64,000 bases of DNA from JABDMH01 sp965223105 (GTDB taxonomy: Bacteria; Bacteroidota; Bacteroidia; Chitinophagales; Saprospiraceae), in the NCBI GenBank assembly GCA_965223105.1, contig OZ244987.1:4774001-4838000 (forward strand), written 5' to 3'. Shown one piece after another: positions 8,796 to 19,100 of this stretch; the stretch's first letter is position 1, and the number at the start of each line of letters is the position of its first letter. The notes under the pieces were generated by a model. The model worked only from the letters and a program-made list of their open reading frames with translations. It was not told where the DNA came from and searched no databases. Made by a program: the position numbers and the translations under genes.

Positions 8796-9185
8796 GATTT
8801 TTGATTAATGATTAAAAAAGGCCACCCTCATCAGCTTGACCTGATGCTTTCAGTTTAATTTTAAAAAGCTATACGGTTTTGCAGTAAGTGATTTGAAGTG
8901 GTATGCTTTAGAGATGCACCTGATCGATCAATTCCATAAACTTTACAAAAAAATTGCTGTAAGAGCTATCGATAAGCAATGTAGAACAGCGCAGAACACC
9001 TTAGAATTTACTATTTTCAAGAAAGCTGATGTGAAAACGACCGCATTTCAGCCCTTATTCAACAGCCTAGTGAGGTAGATGAACTCTACTGACTTCTACA
9101 GAATCACAGAAGTGTGCTTCCAACGATAAAGTTGCTTACTCACCTACTGAATACTATAAGGATCCATCATCTTCAAAATTGTGCT
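8796..9185. other. Intergenic
   Basis: About 390 bases between divergent genes. A 61-codon plus-strand frame (8893-9078) has no recognisable features. I see no other element apart from the small leader hairpin mentioned for the neighbouring minus-strand gene. Confidence 0.4.
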
Positions 9186-10085
9186 ATGCTCAATCTCAAG
9201 TCACTTATGCCACTTTGTTTACTCATTGTAGTAGTAAACCTAGCAAGAAGTCAAAACCACTCATTAGATATTAAACTTGACAATCATCAATGCAGAGAAA
9301 TCGTTGAGCTTCCGAAAATATTGAACGAAAGCTCTGGCTTAGAAGTAGCTGGTCTAGGAGAATTTTGGTCCTTTAATGATAGCAAAGGGAAAGTGGAATT
9401 ATACAGATTTAATACGTTGGGTCAATTGATGCAGACCCTGGAAATTTCCAACGCCAGTAATACAGATTGGGAAGACATCTGCCAAGATAAGGAGGGATTC
9501 ATCTATATTGGTGACTTCGGCAATAATGATAACGATAGAAAAGATCTAACCATCTACAAAATTCACTGGCCTGGCTCAGCCGGCAGCACGCAAGAAGTTA
9601 AGGCATCAAGCATTCACTTTTCCTTTCCGGAGCAAAGCGATTTCCCACCTGAAAAAGACCAAAGATTTTTTGATGTTGAGGCTATGTTTGCACGAGGAGG
9701 GTATCTTTATTTCCTCAGTCGCGATCGATCTAAACCCTTTGTTGGTAAAACACGGCTCTATCGAATACCCAATGTGCCAGGTAAATATCGTGCCGAGTAT
9801 TTGGAAGAATTCAGTACCGATGAAAACAAAGCATTAGGTCAGGTTACGGGTGCAGATATCAGTACAGATGAGCGCACCCTTGCCGTCATCTCCAAGCAAG
9901 CGCTGTGGATTTTCAGACTAAGAGATGATGGTCCGTTTTTGGCAGGAGATTACCAACGAATGATACTTCCGGATGATACCAGAGCTGAAGGGGTTGTTTT
10001 CACCGATCCTTGCACCATTTATCTCACCAATGAAAGTAAGAAGGATAAAGCTGCCAGCCTATTCGTAGTAAAGATCTGTAGGTAA
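9186..10085 (+). CDS. Secreted beta-propeller-like protein of unknown function
   Basis: A ~299-residue protein from ATG 9186 with a clear signal peptide (LKSLMPLCLLIVVVNLARSQ). A GTG 72 bases upstream would put 24 poor residues before the signal, so ATG is preferred. The sequence SSGLEVAGLGEFWSFNDSKG, DWEDICQDKEGFIYIGDFGNN and RDLTIYKIHW-like repeats are the style of SdiA-regulated/NHL-type six-bladed propellers found in secreted Bacteroidota proteins. DFGNNDNDRKD could bind a metal, but this is only a pattern. Substrate and role are unknown. Its 3' end converges on the receptor gene at 10130 with a 44-bp gap and no obvious terminator. Confidence 0.6.
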   Translation: MLNLKSLMPLCLLIVVVNLARSQNHSLDIKLDNHQCREIVELPKILNESSGLEVAGLGEFWSFNDSKGKVELYRFNTLGQLMQTLEISNASNTDWEDICQDKEGFIYIGDFGNNDNDRKDLTIYKIHWPGSAGSTQEVKASSIHFSFPEQSDFPPEKDQRFFDVEAMFARGGYLYFLSRDRSKPFVGKTRLYRIPNVPGKYRAEYLEEFSTDENKALGQVTGADISTDERTLAVISKQALWIFRLRDDGPFLAGDYQRMILPDDTRAEGVVFTDPCTIYLTNESKKDKAASLFVVKICR

Positions 10086-10129
10086 CATCAATTTATGCAT
10101 TCAAACTTGAGTACCAAAACATACCACCA

Positions 10130-12526
10130 CTATATTTTGAATCCTAAAGTGAGGTAATAATGTCGAGGTTCAGCTGGTATTACACCAGGACCGGGATAAC
10201 TTGAAGCTCTTCGTGTAAAATAGGTTGTATCCAACAAATTATTCACACCAAGACTTATAGTGAAACTTTGTATATCATAATTTGCAGATAAATCAAACAC
10301 TGAATACGAAGGAATATAACCTTGGTTTCCTGTAATTGTCGATTCGGTATTATTCGCATCAGAATATTGGCCGCTGGTATAGTTATAGTTTAAGGTAGTT
10401 GAAAACTGATAACCCTTAAAGGTTATACCCGCCTTAAAAAGATGCTCAGGTGCAAATTCGAGGCTATTTCCTTTGAAGTCAGAATTTAAATACTCCGAAT
10501 TGACATAGGCATAAGAAGCAAACAGGCTTACAGAATAAGGAGCGGCTTGATTAATCGCTTTTAAAAGATTAAATTCAACAAGTGACTCTATTCCCCTATT
10601 CCTCGAGTCGGCAACATTGGTTCGGTAAAGACGCGGTAGGCCATCAATTTGACGTGTTATCGTTCCAATTCTGTTGTTGTAGGCAAGATAAAATGCACTG
10701 ACATCAAATATAAAAAGTTGAGAAATTTGTCCCCTAAAACCTATATCGGCATTATAGCCATCCGAATCCTTCACATTAGGATCGACTTCTATGTTAGGAT
10801 TTTCAACCCGCATATCATTGAAATGAACCCCTCTAAAGCCTTCTGTAATGTTGGCATAGAAATTTATGTCATCATTGATTTGATACTGAAGCCCTACTCC
10901 TAGCAAAGGAAAATTTCTTGTGTTTTCGCGATTTTCATCAACCAACCTACCATTGTCATTAAAATAGCCATCAAAATCAACCTTGATATACTCGTACCTA
11001 AAACCTGGAGTAAGGGATAGTCTTGGAGTAAATTGAAAAATATGTTCTCCAAAAACCGCAACGTTGGATGTATTAAACGTATAGTTATTGTATTCCAGCG
11101 CATTAGGATTAATAAAGTTAAAATTAGGATCCCTGCCATCCGTTCCCAATCCCTGGCCTCTGGTTGTTTTTCCATCGTACAATCTTAGCCCAATCAGAAA
11201 GGTGTTCCTTGTACCACGGAAAAGACCATACTTTTTAATTAATCTAGTCTCCGAACCATAATTTCTATACTCATCTCGCCTCAAATCTCGAAAATCACCT
11301 TCATCGGGTATATTGACTGGATCGGTATTTTCTACACTATACCTACTAGAGAGTATGGCGTAATTTCGCATTGAAAGTTTGGTGCCATTTCCAAAATCAT
11401 AATTCAAAGTAATAGCTGGTAAATTCCAATTCACTCGAAACCAATTTCGCTCTCTTACAGAAATCCTAGGGTCAATGGCAAATTGTTCATCAGTCACTCC
11501 TGCCGACAGATGCAAGGTGTACCCCATCTTTGTCATTTCCACACCAATATCCAATTTCTCATTAACATGATACCGAACGGATCCATAACCACTATTTATC
11601 CGATAATCGGCATTTTGCCTCCACCCATCGGCACTTCGATGGTGAAAATAACCGAAGTACTCCACTTTGCCTTCTCGACCTCCTATACTCGAATACGAAT
11701 TAAATAAGTTAAAAGCTCCCACTGTTTGCTTGGTGATGAATTCAAAATCCTTGGTTCTTGGTGCCCCTCTTAATTTAAAATTCAACATTCCCCCTAATTG
11801 AGTACCGTATTGTAAAGATGCTGATCCTCTCACTACCTCAATCCTCTCTACTGCCTCCATAGTTGGTGTATAATAGTTATCTGGATATCCAAGAATGTCA
11901 GCCGCAATATCATATCCATTTTGCCGGGTATTGTATTCCCAAGATCTATTTGGGCTCAACCCCCTATTCGAAACATTTAATTGAATACCAGTACCATCAT
12001 TTTCCCAAATATTGGTTCCTGCCACCTTGGCAAAAACTTGACGAGGATTATTCACCGCTAGATTGGCATTCATTTTATCCAAAAGAATAACCTCATTCTT
12101 CTTGGATACATATATAGCAGTACCTTTGACGCTCGGCAGCCGACTAATGTCGTTCAAATTCCTTGATGTACTTGAAACAATGATGTCGGCTAAATCTTTC
12201 ACTTCATCTTCTAGCCTAACATTGATAGTTTGAACTTCACCATTCACTGTTATGGTCTGAACTACTTCTCCATAAGAAATGTGCTTGAAGTTAATTTCAT
12301 ATGTCTCAGGCTCTAGATCCGATATGCTAAAATATCCATCTTTATCTGTAGTAGTTGCGGCTAAAGTTACCGCATCCTTACTTACGAAAACTGCCACAGT
12401 TGCAATGGGTACATCACGTTCAGTGGTTACTTTACCTTGAACCGCTGCAATTGGTTGCTGCGAAAAGATTGACAAACAAGTACAAAGGAGGACTAATGTG
12501 GCGAATAGGATTTTTAGAGTTTTCAT
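10130..12526 (-). CDS. TonB-dependent receptor (FecA-like) downstream of RND efflux genes
   Basis: A 798-residue outer-membrane receptor. Signal peptide 1-22, a carboxypeptidase-like regulatory domain (~25-115, VQGKVTTERDVPIATVAVFV), a plug domain (~125-235, with VERIEVVRGSASLQYGTQLGG), then a 22-strand-type barrel ending YYLTLGFKI. TNIWENDGTGIQLNVSNRG and GGMLNFKLRGAP resemble FecA-type siderophore receptors, so a metal-chelate substrate is plausible but not proven. It starts 23 bp after the second RND permease and is probably the last gene of that transcript. It is clearly A+T-richer than the RND genes: the line 10261-10320 has 16 of 60 G+C by hand count. It may therefore have a different history from its upstream neighbours. 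Confidence 0.85.
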   Translation of the reverse strand: MKTLKILFATLVLLCTCLSIFSQQPIAAVQGKVTTERDVPIATVAVFVSKDAVTLAATTTDKDGYFSISDLEPETYEINFKHISYGEVVQTITVNGEVQTINVRLEDEVKDLADIIVSSTSRNLNDISRLPSVKGTAIYVSKKNEVILLDKMNANLAVNNPRQVFAKVAGTNIWENDGTGIQLNVSNRGLSPNRSWEYNTRQNGYDIAADILGYPDNYYTPTMEAVERIEVVRGSASLQYGTQLGGMLNFKLRGAPRTKDFEFITKQTVGAFNLFNSYSSIGGREGKVEYFGYFHHRSADGWRQNADYRINSGYGSVRYHVNEKLDIGVEMTKMGYTLHLSAGVTDEQFAIDPRISVRERNWFRVNWNLPAITLNYDFGNGTKLSMRNYAILSSRYSVENTDPVNIPDEGDFRDLRRDEYRNYGSETRLIKKYGLFRGTRNTFLIGLRLYDGKTTRGQGLGTDGRDPNFNFINPNALEYNNYTFNTSNVAVFGEHIFQFTPRLSLTPGFRYEYIKVDFDGYFNDNGRLVDENRENTRNFPLLGVGLQYQINDDINFYANITEGFRGVHFNDMRVENPNIEVDPNVKDSDGYNADIGFRGQISQLFIFDVSAFYLAYNNRIGTITRQIDGLPRLYRTNVADSRNRGIESLVEFNLLKAINQAAPYSVSLFASYAYVNSEYLNSDFKGNSLEFAPEHLFKAGITFKGYQFSTTLNYNYTSGQYSDANNTESTITGNQGYIPSYSVFDLSANYDIQSFTISLGVNNLLDTTYFTRRASSYPGPGVIPAEPRHYYLTLGFKI

Positions 12527-12549
12527 TTCATTATTTTTTATTCAAGTTG

Positions 12550-15500
12550 TCATGTACTGATTATTGCTTGAGAGGTTAGGTTCAATTGGCGCTTCACCTC
12601 CCCTGGTATGGCAAAGCGCAGATACAGGGGAGGAATGACCAGAAGGTTTAACAAGGTGGAAGTTACCAGGCCGCCCAGTATTACCACGGCCATCGGCAGT
12701 TCAATCTCGTGCCCCGGAATGTCACCGACCCAAACCAGTGGTACCAGGGCCAGACCGGTGGTAGCGGCAGTCATCAGGATCGGTGCCAGCCGTTCCTTTG
12801 CACCCCTCATCACCATTGCGATGCCAAACGCTTCCCCCTCGTGCTTCTCGAGGTGTTGGAAGTGGTTGATCATCATAATCCCATTACGGGCAGCAATGCC
12901 AAGGATGGTCAAGAATCCAACCATCGAGCCGAGTGATATAATCCCGCTGGTGAAGTAGGCTGCCAGTACTCCTCCGATCAACGCCATGGGCAGGCAAAGG
13001 AAGGAAAGGAACGCCAGCCGTGTACTCTTATAGGAGGTATGCAGTAACAGGAAGATCCCGAACATAGCGAGGATGGCATAGATGAACATGTTACGCCGGG
13101 CCAGCTGCCGCTCGGTATATTCACCTAGGATTTCCGGGTGGTATTCATGAGGGAATTCGACAGAGGCCAACGCGAGATTCACATCGGCCATCACAGAGCC
13201 AAGGTCCCGTCCTCTCACATTGGCCCCTACATCAAGCCGACGAGTAAGGTTCTCCCGCTCGATTATGTTTGGCGTAGGCTCGATCGTGATATCAGCCACA
13301 TCTTTAAGGCGGACGAATCCACCACCCGGCTTGTCGATGGGCAGATTCTGTATATCCGTCAGGTTGGCGCGGGCTTCCGGAATGCTCCAGATGTTGATGT
13401 CATAGGCTTTCCCTTCGCGGAAGATATCACCCATTTCTTCACCGGCGACCAGGTGGGTAGCCTGGCGACGGACATCGCCCGGCTTTAGCCCGTACTGGTG
13501 CGCCTTGTCCAGGTCGACCTTTACCTGAACCTGCGGGATCTCCTCATTCAATTCTACATGTAAGTCAACGATCCCTTCGATCTCTTCCATCGCATCACGA
13601 ATCTCCCTGGCCTTGCTGCGAAGCACTTCCAGTTCTGGTCCGTACAGGCGGATCACGATCGCCTCGGAGGTGCCAGTGAGTACCTCCCGGATCCGTTCCT
13701 TCAGGTAGGTTAGTACATCCCGGTACAAGCCCGGGTACCCGTCGACGACCATCTGGATCTTGTTTACCGTCTCTTCGTAGTGAACACTTGGATCGACGCT
13801 GATCCAGTTTTCGCCGAAGTTCATCCCAACGACTTCGTCCATATAAAAGGCCTGCCCGATATGGGCACCGAAGTTTTGCACGCCTTCGATAGCGCGTAAC
13901 TCCTTACTTCCCTGGATGGTGATCCGGTTCATCTCTGGCCAGGAAGTGGCCGGTTTGGTCACCCAATGCATGAGGAAGTCGCGTTCCTTGAAGGAAGGCA
14001 GCAACGACTGACCCAGTCGGGGCATAATGAATACTCCGGCCAGGATCACCAATGCGGCGATCAGATAAGCATGCCGTGGTGTGCTGATGATCCGGGAAAG
14101 AAGGGTGACATACCCGCTTTGCAACCATTTTAAAAGATGCGACTCCCTTTTTTGTAGTGGAGCGTTCCGCAGGAGGATATAGCTCATGGCCGGTGTCACC
14201 GTAAGGGCCACAATCATGGATGCCAAAACTGCGATCGCATAAGAGGTAGCCAGGGGCTTGAAAAACGAGCCCGAAAGGCCTTCCATAAAGAACACTGGAA
14301 GCAGGGCCACCACCTCGATCAAGGTCGCGAAAATAATCGCACCTCGCACTTCCAGGGAGGCGTCAAGAATGATCCGGAAGGTGGATTGGTTACTTCCCTC
14401 AGCCCGTGCCAGCCGGAGCCTTCGCATGATGTTTTCCACATCTATTATGGCATCGTCGACTACTGCTCCAAGGGCAATCACAAAGCCGGCAAGAATCATG
14501 GTGTTGATCGTGGCACCCTGCAGGTACAACACAATCGCTCCAGCCATCAGCGATAATGGAATCGCCACGCTGCTGATCAAGGTAACCCTCCATTCATACA
14601 GGAAGGCAAAGAGGATAAACACTACCAAAAAACACGCGATTCGGAGGGCTTTACTGAGATTGTCGATCGACATGTCGATGTAGGTCGCAGGACGGAAAAT
14701 CGCCGTATCGATATCTACTCCCGGCAATCCGGGTTTCAGCCGTTCTATGGCCGCTTCCACTCCACGAGTGATATCCCGGGTGTTGCCCCACGGCAGTTTT
14801 TCAACAATGAGCATCAGCCCAATATCATCGTTGATGATGGCGTCTCCCACCATCTGCTGATGGTCTTCTACCACCCGGGCTACATCGCTCATAAGGATGG
14901 GCTGTCCGTCCACTTCCTTCACCACCACCCTCGCCAGATCACTGGGTTCCGTAACGGGCAACACATGCCGAACGCCATACCGCTTATTGTTCATTTCCAC
15001 CCAGCCTCCTTTGGCAATCAGCGAACTTTTGTCGTAAAACAGCAACCCGGCATCGACCGCTTCAGCGGTGGCCTGTTTGATCTCTTCAAAGCTCACACCG
15101 AGCTCGTACATTTTGTCTGGAATGACCTGGACAACCTGCATCCTGATCCGTTCGCCCCAAATGGCCACGTGGGCCACTCCCGGAACATCCAGGATGGCAT
15201 CGTTGAGCTTCCAGTAGGTGATCATGGACAGGTCGATGACCGAAAGGCTATCAGACGACAAGCCGATCTTCATACACCGGCTGGTAGCCGACAGTGGCTG
15301 AAGCATCAAAGGAGGTGCTGCCCAAGTAGGCAGCGTGGGCGTGGCGGTAGCGATCTTTTCCGCCACCAGCTGCCGGGCCTCCATAATGTCGGTACCGGGT
15401 TCGAAAATGAGTTTGATAGCCGACAACTGGGTCACCGACTTGGAGCGCATCACATCCAGACCAGGTATCCCGTTAAAAGCATGCTCCAATGGTACGGTGA

Positions 15501-15693
15501 CCAGTGCTTCTACCTCATTGGATTCCAGTCCGAGGCAGATGGTCTGGACCTCCACCAAGGGAGGTGCAAATTCCGGGAATACATCGACCGGCATCTCACT
15601 GACCTGCTTGATACCAAAGTACATCATGGCCAGCCCTGCCGCAATGACCAGGAACCGAAATCGAAGACTTGCTTTTACTATCGAACGCATCAT
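12550..15693 (-). CDS. Heavy-metal-type RND efflux permease (CusA/CzcA family), second of two
   Basis: A 1047-residue inner-membrane proton antiporter of the RND superfamily. The usual plan is visible: TM1 at about 12-30, a periplasmic porter loop, a TM2-6 block with GAVVDDAIIDVENI in TM4 (the acidic proton-relay motif of the heavy-metal efflux branch), a second periplasmic loop, and a TM8-12 block with GIAARNGIMMINHFQ. EMPVDVFPEFAPPLVEVQT near the N terminus is typical of CusA/CzcA relatives. The substrate metal cannot be assigned. It starts 12 bp after the small adaptor-like gene. No outer-membrane factor (CusC/TolC) or full-length CusB-type adaptor is encoded nearby. G+C is high: 36 of 60 bases in line 13621-13680. 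Confidence 0.9.
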   Translation of the reverse strand: MMRSIVKASLRFRFLVIAAGLAMMYFGIKQVSEMPVDVFPEFAPPLVEVQTICLGLESNEVEALVTVPLEHAFNGIPGLDVMRSKSVTQLSAIKLIFEPGTDIMEARQLVAEKIATATPTLPTWAAPPLMLQPLSATSRCMKIGLSSDSLSVIDLSMITYWKLNDAILDVPGVAHVAIWGERIRMQVVQVIPDKMYELGVSFEEIKQATAEAVDAGLLFYDKSSLIAKGGWVEMNNKRYGVRHVLPVTEPSDLARVVVKEVDGQPILMSDVARVVEDHQQMVGDAIINDDIGLMLIVEKLPWGNTRDITRGVEAAIERLKPGLPGVDIDTAIFRPATYIDMSIDNLSKALRIACFLVVFILFAFLYEWRVTLISSVAIPLSLMAGAIVLYLQGATINTMILAGFVIALGAVVDDAIIDVENIMRRLRLARAEGSNQSTFRIILDASLEVRGAIIFATLIEVVALLPVFFMEGLSGSFFKPLATSYAIAVLASMIVALTVTPAMSYILLRNAPLQKRESHLLKWLQSGYVTLLSRIISTPRHAYLIAALVILAGVFIMPRLGQSLLPSFKERDFLMHWVTKPATSWPEMNRITIQGSKELRAIEGVQNFGAHIGQAFYMDEVVGMNFGENWISVDPSVHYEETVNKIQMVVDGYPGLYRDVLTYLKERIREVLTGTSEAIVIRLYGPELEVLRSKAREIRDAMEEIEGIVDLHVELNEEIPQVQVKVDLDKAHQYGLKPGDVRRQATHLVAGEEMGDIFREGKAYDINIWSIPEARANLTDIQNLPIDKPGGGFVRLKDVADITIEPTPNIIERENLTRRLDVGANVRGRDLGSVMADVNLALASVEFPHEYHPEILGEYTERQLARRNMFIYAILAMFGIFLLLHTSYKSTRLAFLSFLCLPMALIGGVLAAYFTSGIISLGSMVGFLTILGIAARNGIMMINHFQHLEKHEGEAFGIAMVMRGAKERLAPILMTAATTGLALVPLVWVGDIPGHEIELPMAVVILGGLVTSTLLNLLVIPPLYLRFAIPGEVKRQLNLTSQAIIST

Positions 15694-15705
15694 AGTCTTA
15701 GCTCT

Positions 15706-16158
15706 TTAATGTCCAACTTCATATTCGGTTCCGTACAACTCGGCCGCTCCAACCGTCACCATTTGGGTTCCCACCGGGGGACCTTCAAACAACACCACCT
15801 TGTCGCCTTTTATGAAGTCAACTTTTATTTCATGCCGCACATATTCCCTTGGATGAGGATTGGTGTACACCCAGACATGTGCATGGGCATCGTAGATCAC
15901 CGCGGCAAACGGAATGACCAGTCGCTCATCCGGGCCTCCTCCTTCTAATACCTCCAAAGTGACGGGGGCCGTTTCAACGCCGAGTCGCTCCACTGCCTTT
16001 TCAGTCAGTTTTAGCTTGCTTAGCTCGCTGCCATCGATTTTTTCTAAGTGTGCCGGTTCGACATACTGGTAGTCGTCTGCGCCCTGATGGCATCCCCAAA
16101 ATGAAAGCACTATAGCCAAGCTGACGGTCAATGTGATTTTATAATGGATGAATTTCAT
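15706..16158 (-). CDS. Small adaptor-like lipoprotein between two RND permeases
   Basis: About 150 residues from ATG 16158. It begins with a hydrophobic signal ending in a Cys (LSFWGC, Cys23), so it is probably a lipoprotein, although Phe and Trp make the lipobox atypical. The body resembles only the membrane-proximal and beta-barrel portion of RND periplasmic adaptors: VIPFAAVIYDAHAHVWVYTN, KGDKVVLFEGPPVGTQMV and VTVGAAELYGTEYEVGH. The lipoyl and alpha-hairpin coiled-coil domains that normally contact the outer-membrane channel are absent. A normal adaptor has ~350-450 residues. It lies 36 bp after one RND gene and 12 bp before the other, and probably serves both. Whether it replaces a full adaptor or works without an outer-membrane channel is open. 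Confidence 0.75.
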   Translation of the reverse strand: MKFIHYKITLTVSLAIVLSFWGCHQGADDYQYVEPAHLEKIDGSELSKLKLTEKAVERLGVETAPVTLEVLEGGGPDERLVIPFAAVIYDAHAHVWVYTNPHPREYVRHEIKVDFIKGDKVVLFEGPPVGTQMVTVGAAELYGTEYEVGH

Positions 16159-16194
16159 GTTCTTTTGTTCTTGCATTCAAATTCAACTACTGGG

Positions 16195-19100
16195 CTATAT
16201 ACTCGGTGCGAGATCATGTTCCAGCATGGCCTTCTCTTCCTCTAAGATGGAATCGGATACTTTTCCGAACTGGTGGTAGAGTGCGGGCAGCACAAACACA
16301 TTTAGCAACAGGATGGTAACCAAGCCCCCCAGCATGACCATTGACATGGGATGGAAGACTTCCATCCCGGGAGCACTGCCGAAAAAGACAAAGGGCAGCA
16401 TGACCAGGGCTACTGTTAAAATGCTCATCAGGATCGGGCCGAGCCGTTCCTGAAATCCCTTCTTGACCAGATCTTCTCCGAATTCCATCCCTTCGATCAC
16501 CTCAAGGTTCTTGAAGCGCTTGATCAGGAGAATACCCTGGTTGGTAGCCAAGCCGAGGATCCCGAACAAACCAGCAAGGGCACCTGCTGTCATTTGGCCT
16601 CCGGTCAGCCATACCATGACTAATCCGCCTGACACGGTGATTAGGAGGGTCGGGAATACCACGAGTGACATTCGCCAGCTCCAGAAGCAAGCCTGAAGAA
16701 TAAGCAGAATGCCGATCAGACATGCGATCACCACACTCCATACGGTCGACTTCGATTCCTGCTGAGAAGCATAATCTCCAACCAGCTCAGCATGATACTC
16801 CAGTGGGAAGTCTACATGTGCCAAGGCGCGGTCGATTTCAGTGTTGAGGGTTGGAGCCATGCTTTTGGGAATGTTGAAAACGACGTCCCGGTAGCGGGAA
16901 ACCATTTCTCGATGGATCACTGCAGGGGTTTCCACTTCCCTGACATGGGCAACTTCACTGAGCAGCACCTGTCCGCCTCCTGGTTTGTCGATCAGCAGGT
17001 TCCGGACGGCGTTAATATCATTTCGGACCTCCGGCTTACCCCAGACAACCACATCAAACACTTTCTGGCCTTCAAACAGGTAGCCCACCTCAATCCCAGC
17101 CAAAAGGATGGCGGCGGTGCGGCGGACATCACCGGGTTTGATATTGTGCCTCCGGGCTCTTTCCAGATCCACCTCAATCTCGAGGTTAGGTTCCAAGGGA
17201 GGATCAACCACTATGGCGTCGTGTAGTCCCGAGATGCTGCTTATGGCAGCCTTGATCTCTTCGGCCTTTGTTTTCAGGGTTTCTTGATTTTCGCCATACA
17301 CCCTAACTGCATACTCGTGACCGGTACCGCGCAGACGCTTGTTAAGGACTTGGTCGCGGTAGGATTGCAGCTTGCTGGTTATGTTAGGAAAACCATCGAG
17401 TACCTCCTGGATGTGTTCTGTGATCTGGTCATGATCCCTTGCTGCGTCATCATCCATGCTCACCCAGATTTCGCCGGAATGTACATTGGTGATCTTATCC
17501 GACAATACGGCCCGGCCGACATGGGCAGCCACATTTTTGATGCCCGGGATCTTACCCAGACTTTGGATGGCTTCGGTGGTGACGCGGGTCATCTCCGGAT
17601 GAGAAGTACCGTAGGGGGCGTCCCAGCTGATCACCATATCAAACTCTTTGGGAACTGGAAGCTCGGGATCAAGATTGATCATTGAAAGGGCCAGCAGCCC
17701 GCCCAGGGCAACGACACCTAATGTAATAAAGGCCATCGCTGGTTTCTTGATGAAGCGGGTCACTCCATTATCAAAGGCAGCACGCAAGGGCACCAACAGT
17801 GGAGATTCACGATGCGGGGAAACACCATTCGAAAACAGCATAACACTGAGGGCTGGAGTGATCAGTAGAGCGACTACGGTAGATACGAGGAGTGCAGTCA
17901 CATAGGCCAAGGCCATGGGATGATAAAATGCACCTGCCTTACCTGATACGAAGAACAGCGGCAGGGCGGCAAGCAGAAGGACACCCGTTGCGTACATTAT
18001 TGGGCTGCGGGTTTGATATACGGCCTGCAGCACGATGGTTGGTGTACTTTTATTCTTGCCTTGGGCCACCTCCTCTGAAATGCGTTTTCTAATATGCTCA
18101 ATGTTGGTGATGGCGTCGTCAATGATCACCCCGAGTGCTGCGATGAAACCCGCAAACAACATCATATTCAGGGAGTATCCCATTACGTACAGGAAATAGA
18201 CGCCGGCCAGCAGGGACATCACTACCGCCACAAAACCAATCACTGCTGACCTCCACTGATAGAGGAACAGAAACATGGCCAACAAGCTCAGCAGCAAGCC
18301 AATCAGCAGGGCCACCGACAGGTTGCCAAGGGAGGCTTCGATAAAATTGCCCGGTTGGTAGATCTCCATGTCCATAGCAATACCGGCCAGGCCGGGTGCC
18401 AGGGATTCCATGGCTTCTTCTACCCCTTCGGCCACCTTGGCAGTGTTAGCCCAGGGGAATTTCTCGACGACCAGCATCAGGCCTGGGCTACCATTCACGA
18501 TAGCGTCGCCAATTAGCGGCTGGTGGTTCTCCACCACTGTCGAAATATCGCTCAATTGCTTATCCGGATGGCCTGATACTGAAACCTTGGCCAGATCTTC
18601 CGGGGTAGAGATCGGCAGGAGGTGACGAATACCCAAACGCTGGTTAGGGGTGTCGAAGAATCCTCCTGTGCCAGGCTTTGATGATTCCAGGAAGGTGAGC
18701 GGGGAAAACCACAAAGCTTCACCCCCCGTCTCAACAACCTCATCTAGGGTTACTCCATTTTTGTGCAATTCGATCGGGTCGACTTGAATTTGTAGCTGGC
18801 GCTTGCGCTGGCCCCAAATGGAAACGTTGGCAACACCTTCCACCCCCATCAGGTAGGGCTGAATAGTCCAACGTGCCAATACCGATACATCGATCAACGA
18901 TACCTCAGGACTTGTAGGTGAAAGTCCCACCTTCATGACTCGGCTGGTCGAGGAATAGGGCTGGAGCATGATGGGTGGTGCAGAAACGTTGGGCAATGCA
19001 TGGGCTTGGGTAAGCCGCTCCGTCACTACCTGACGGGCCTTCAAAGGATCCGTACCTGGCTCAAACACGCACACCACCCTCGACAGACCCGGCATTGATT

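Noticed and set aside
8816..8850. Leader hairpin of the small outer-membrane protein as an attenuator
   Set aside because: The 6-bp stem is ten bases away from the T run, so it is not a canonical terminator and no regulatory logic is visible.
8893..9078. 61-codon plus-strand frame before the propeller-like gene
   Set aside because: No recognisable features; the ~40 bases of similarity to the region near 19440 look too weak to support a repeat or gene.
14860..15948. Long plus-strand open frame (362 codons) inside the RND genes
   Set aside because: It is antisense to the RND permease and adaptor, has a histidine-rich biased composition and no domain; it is a shadow of G+C-rich coding DNA.
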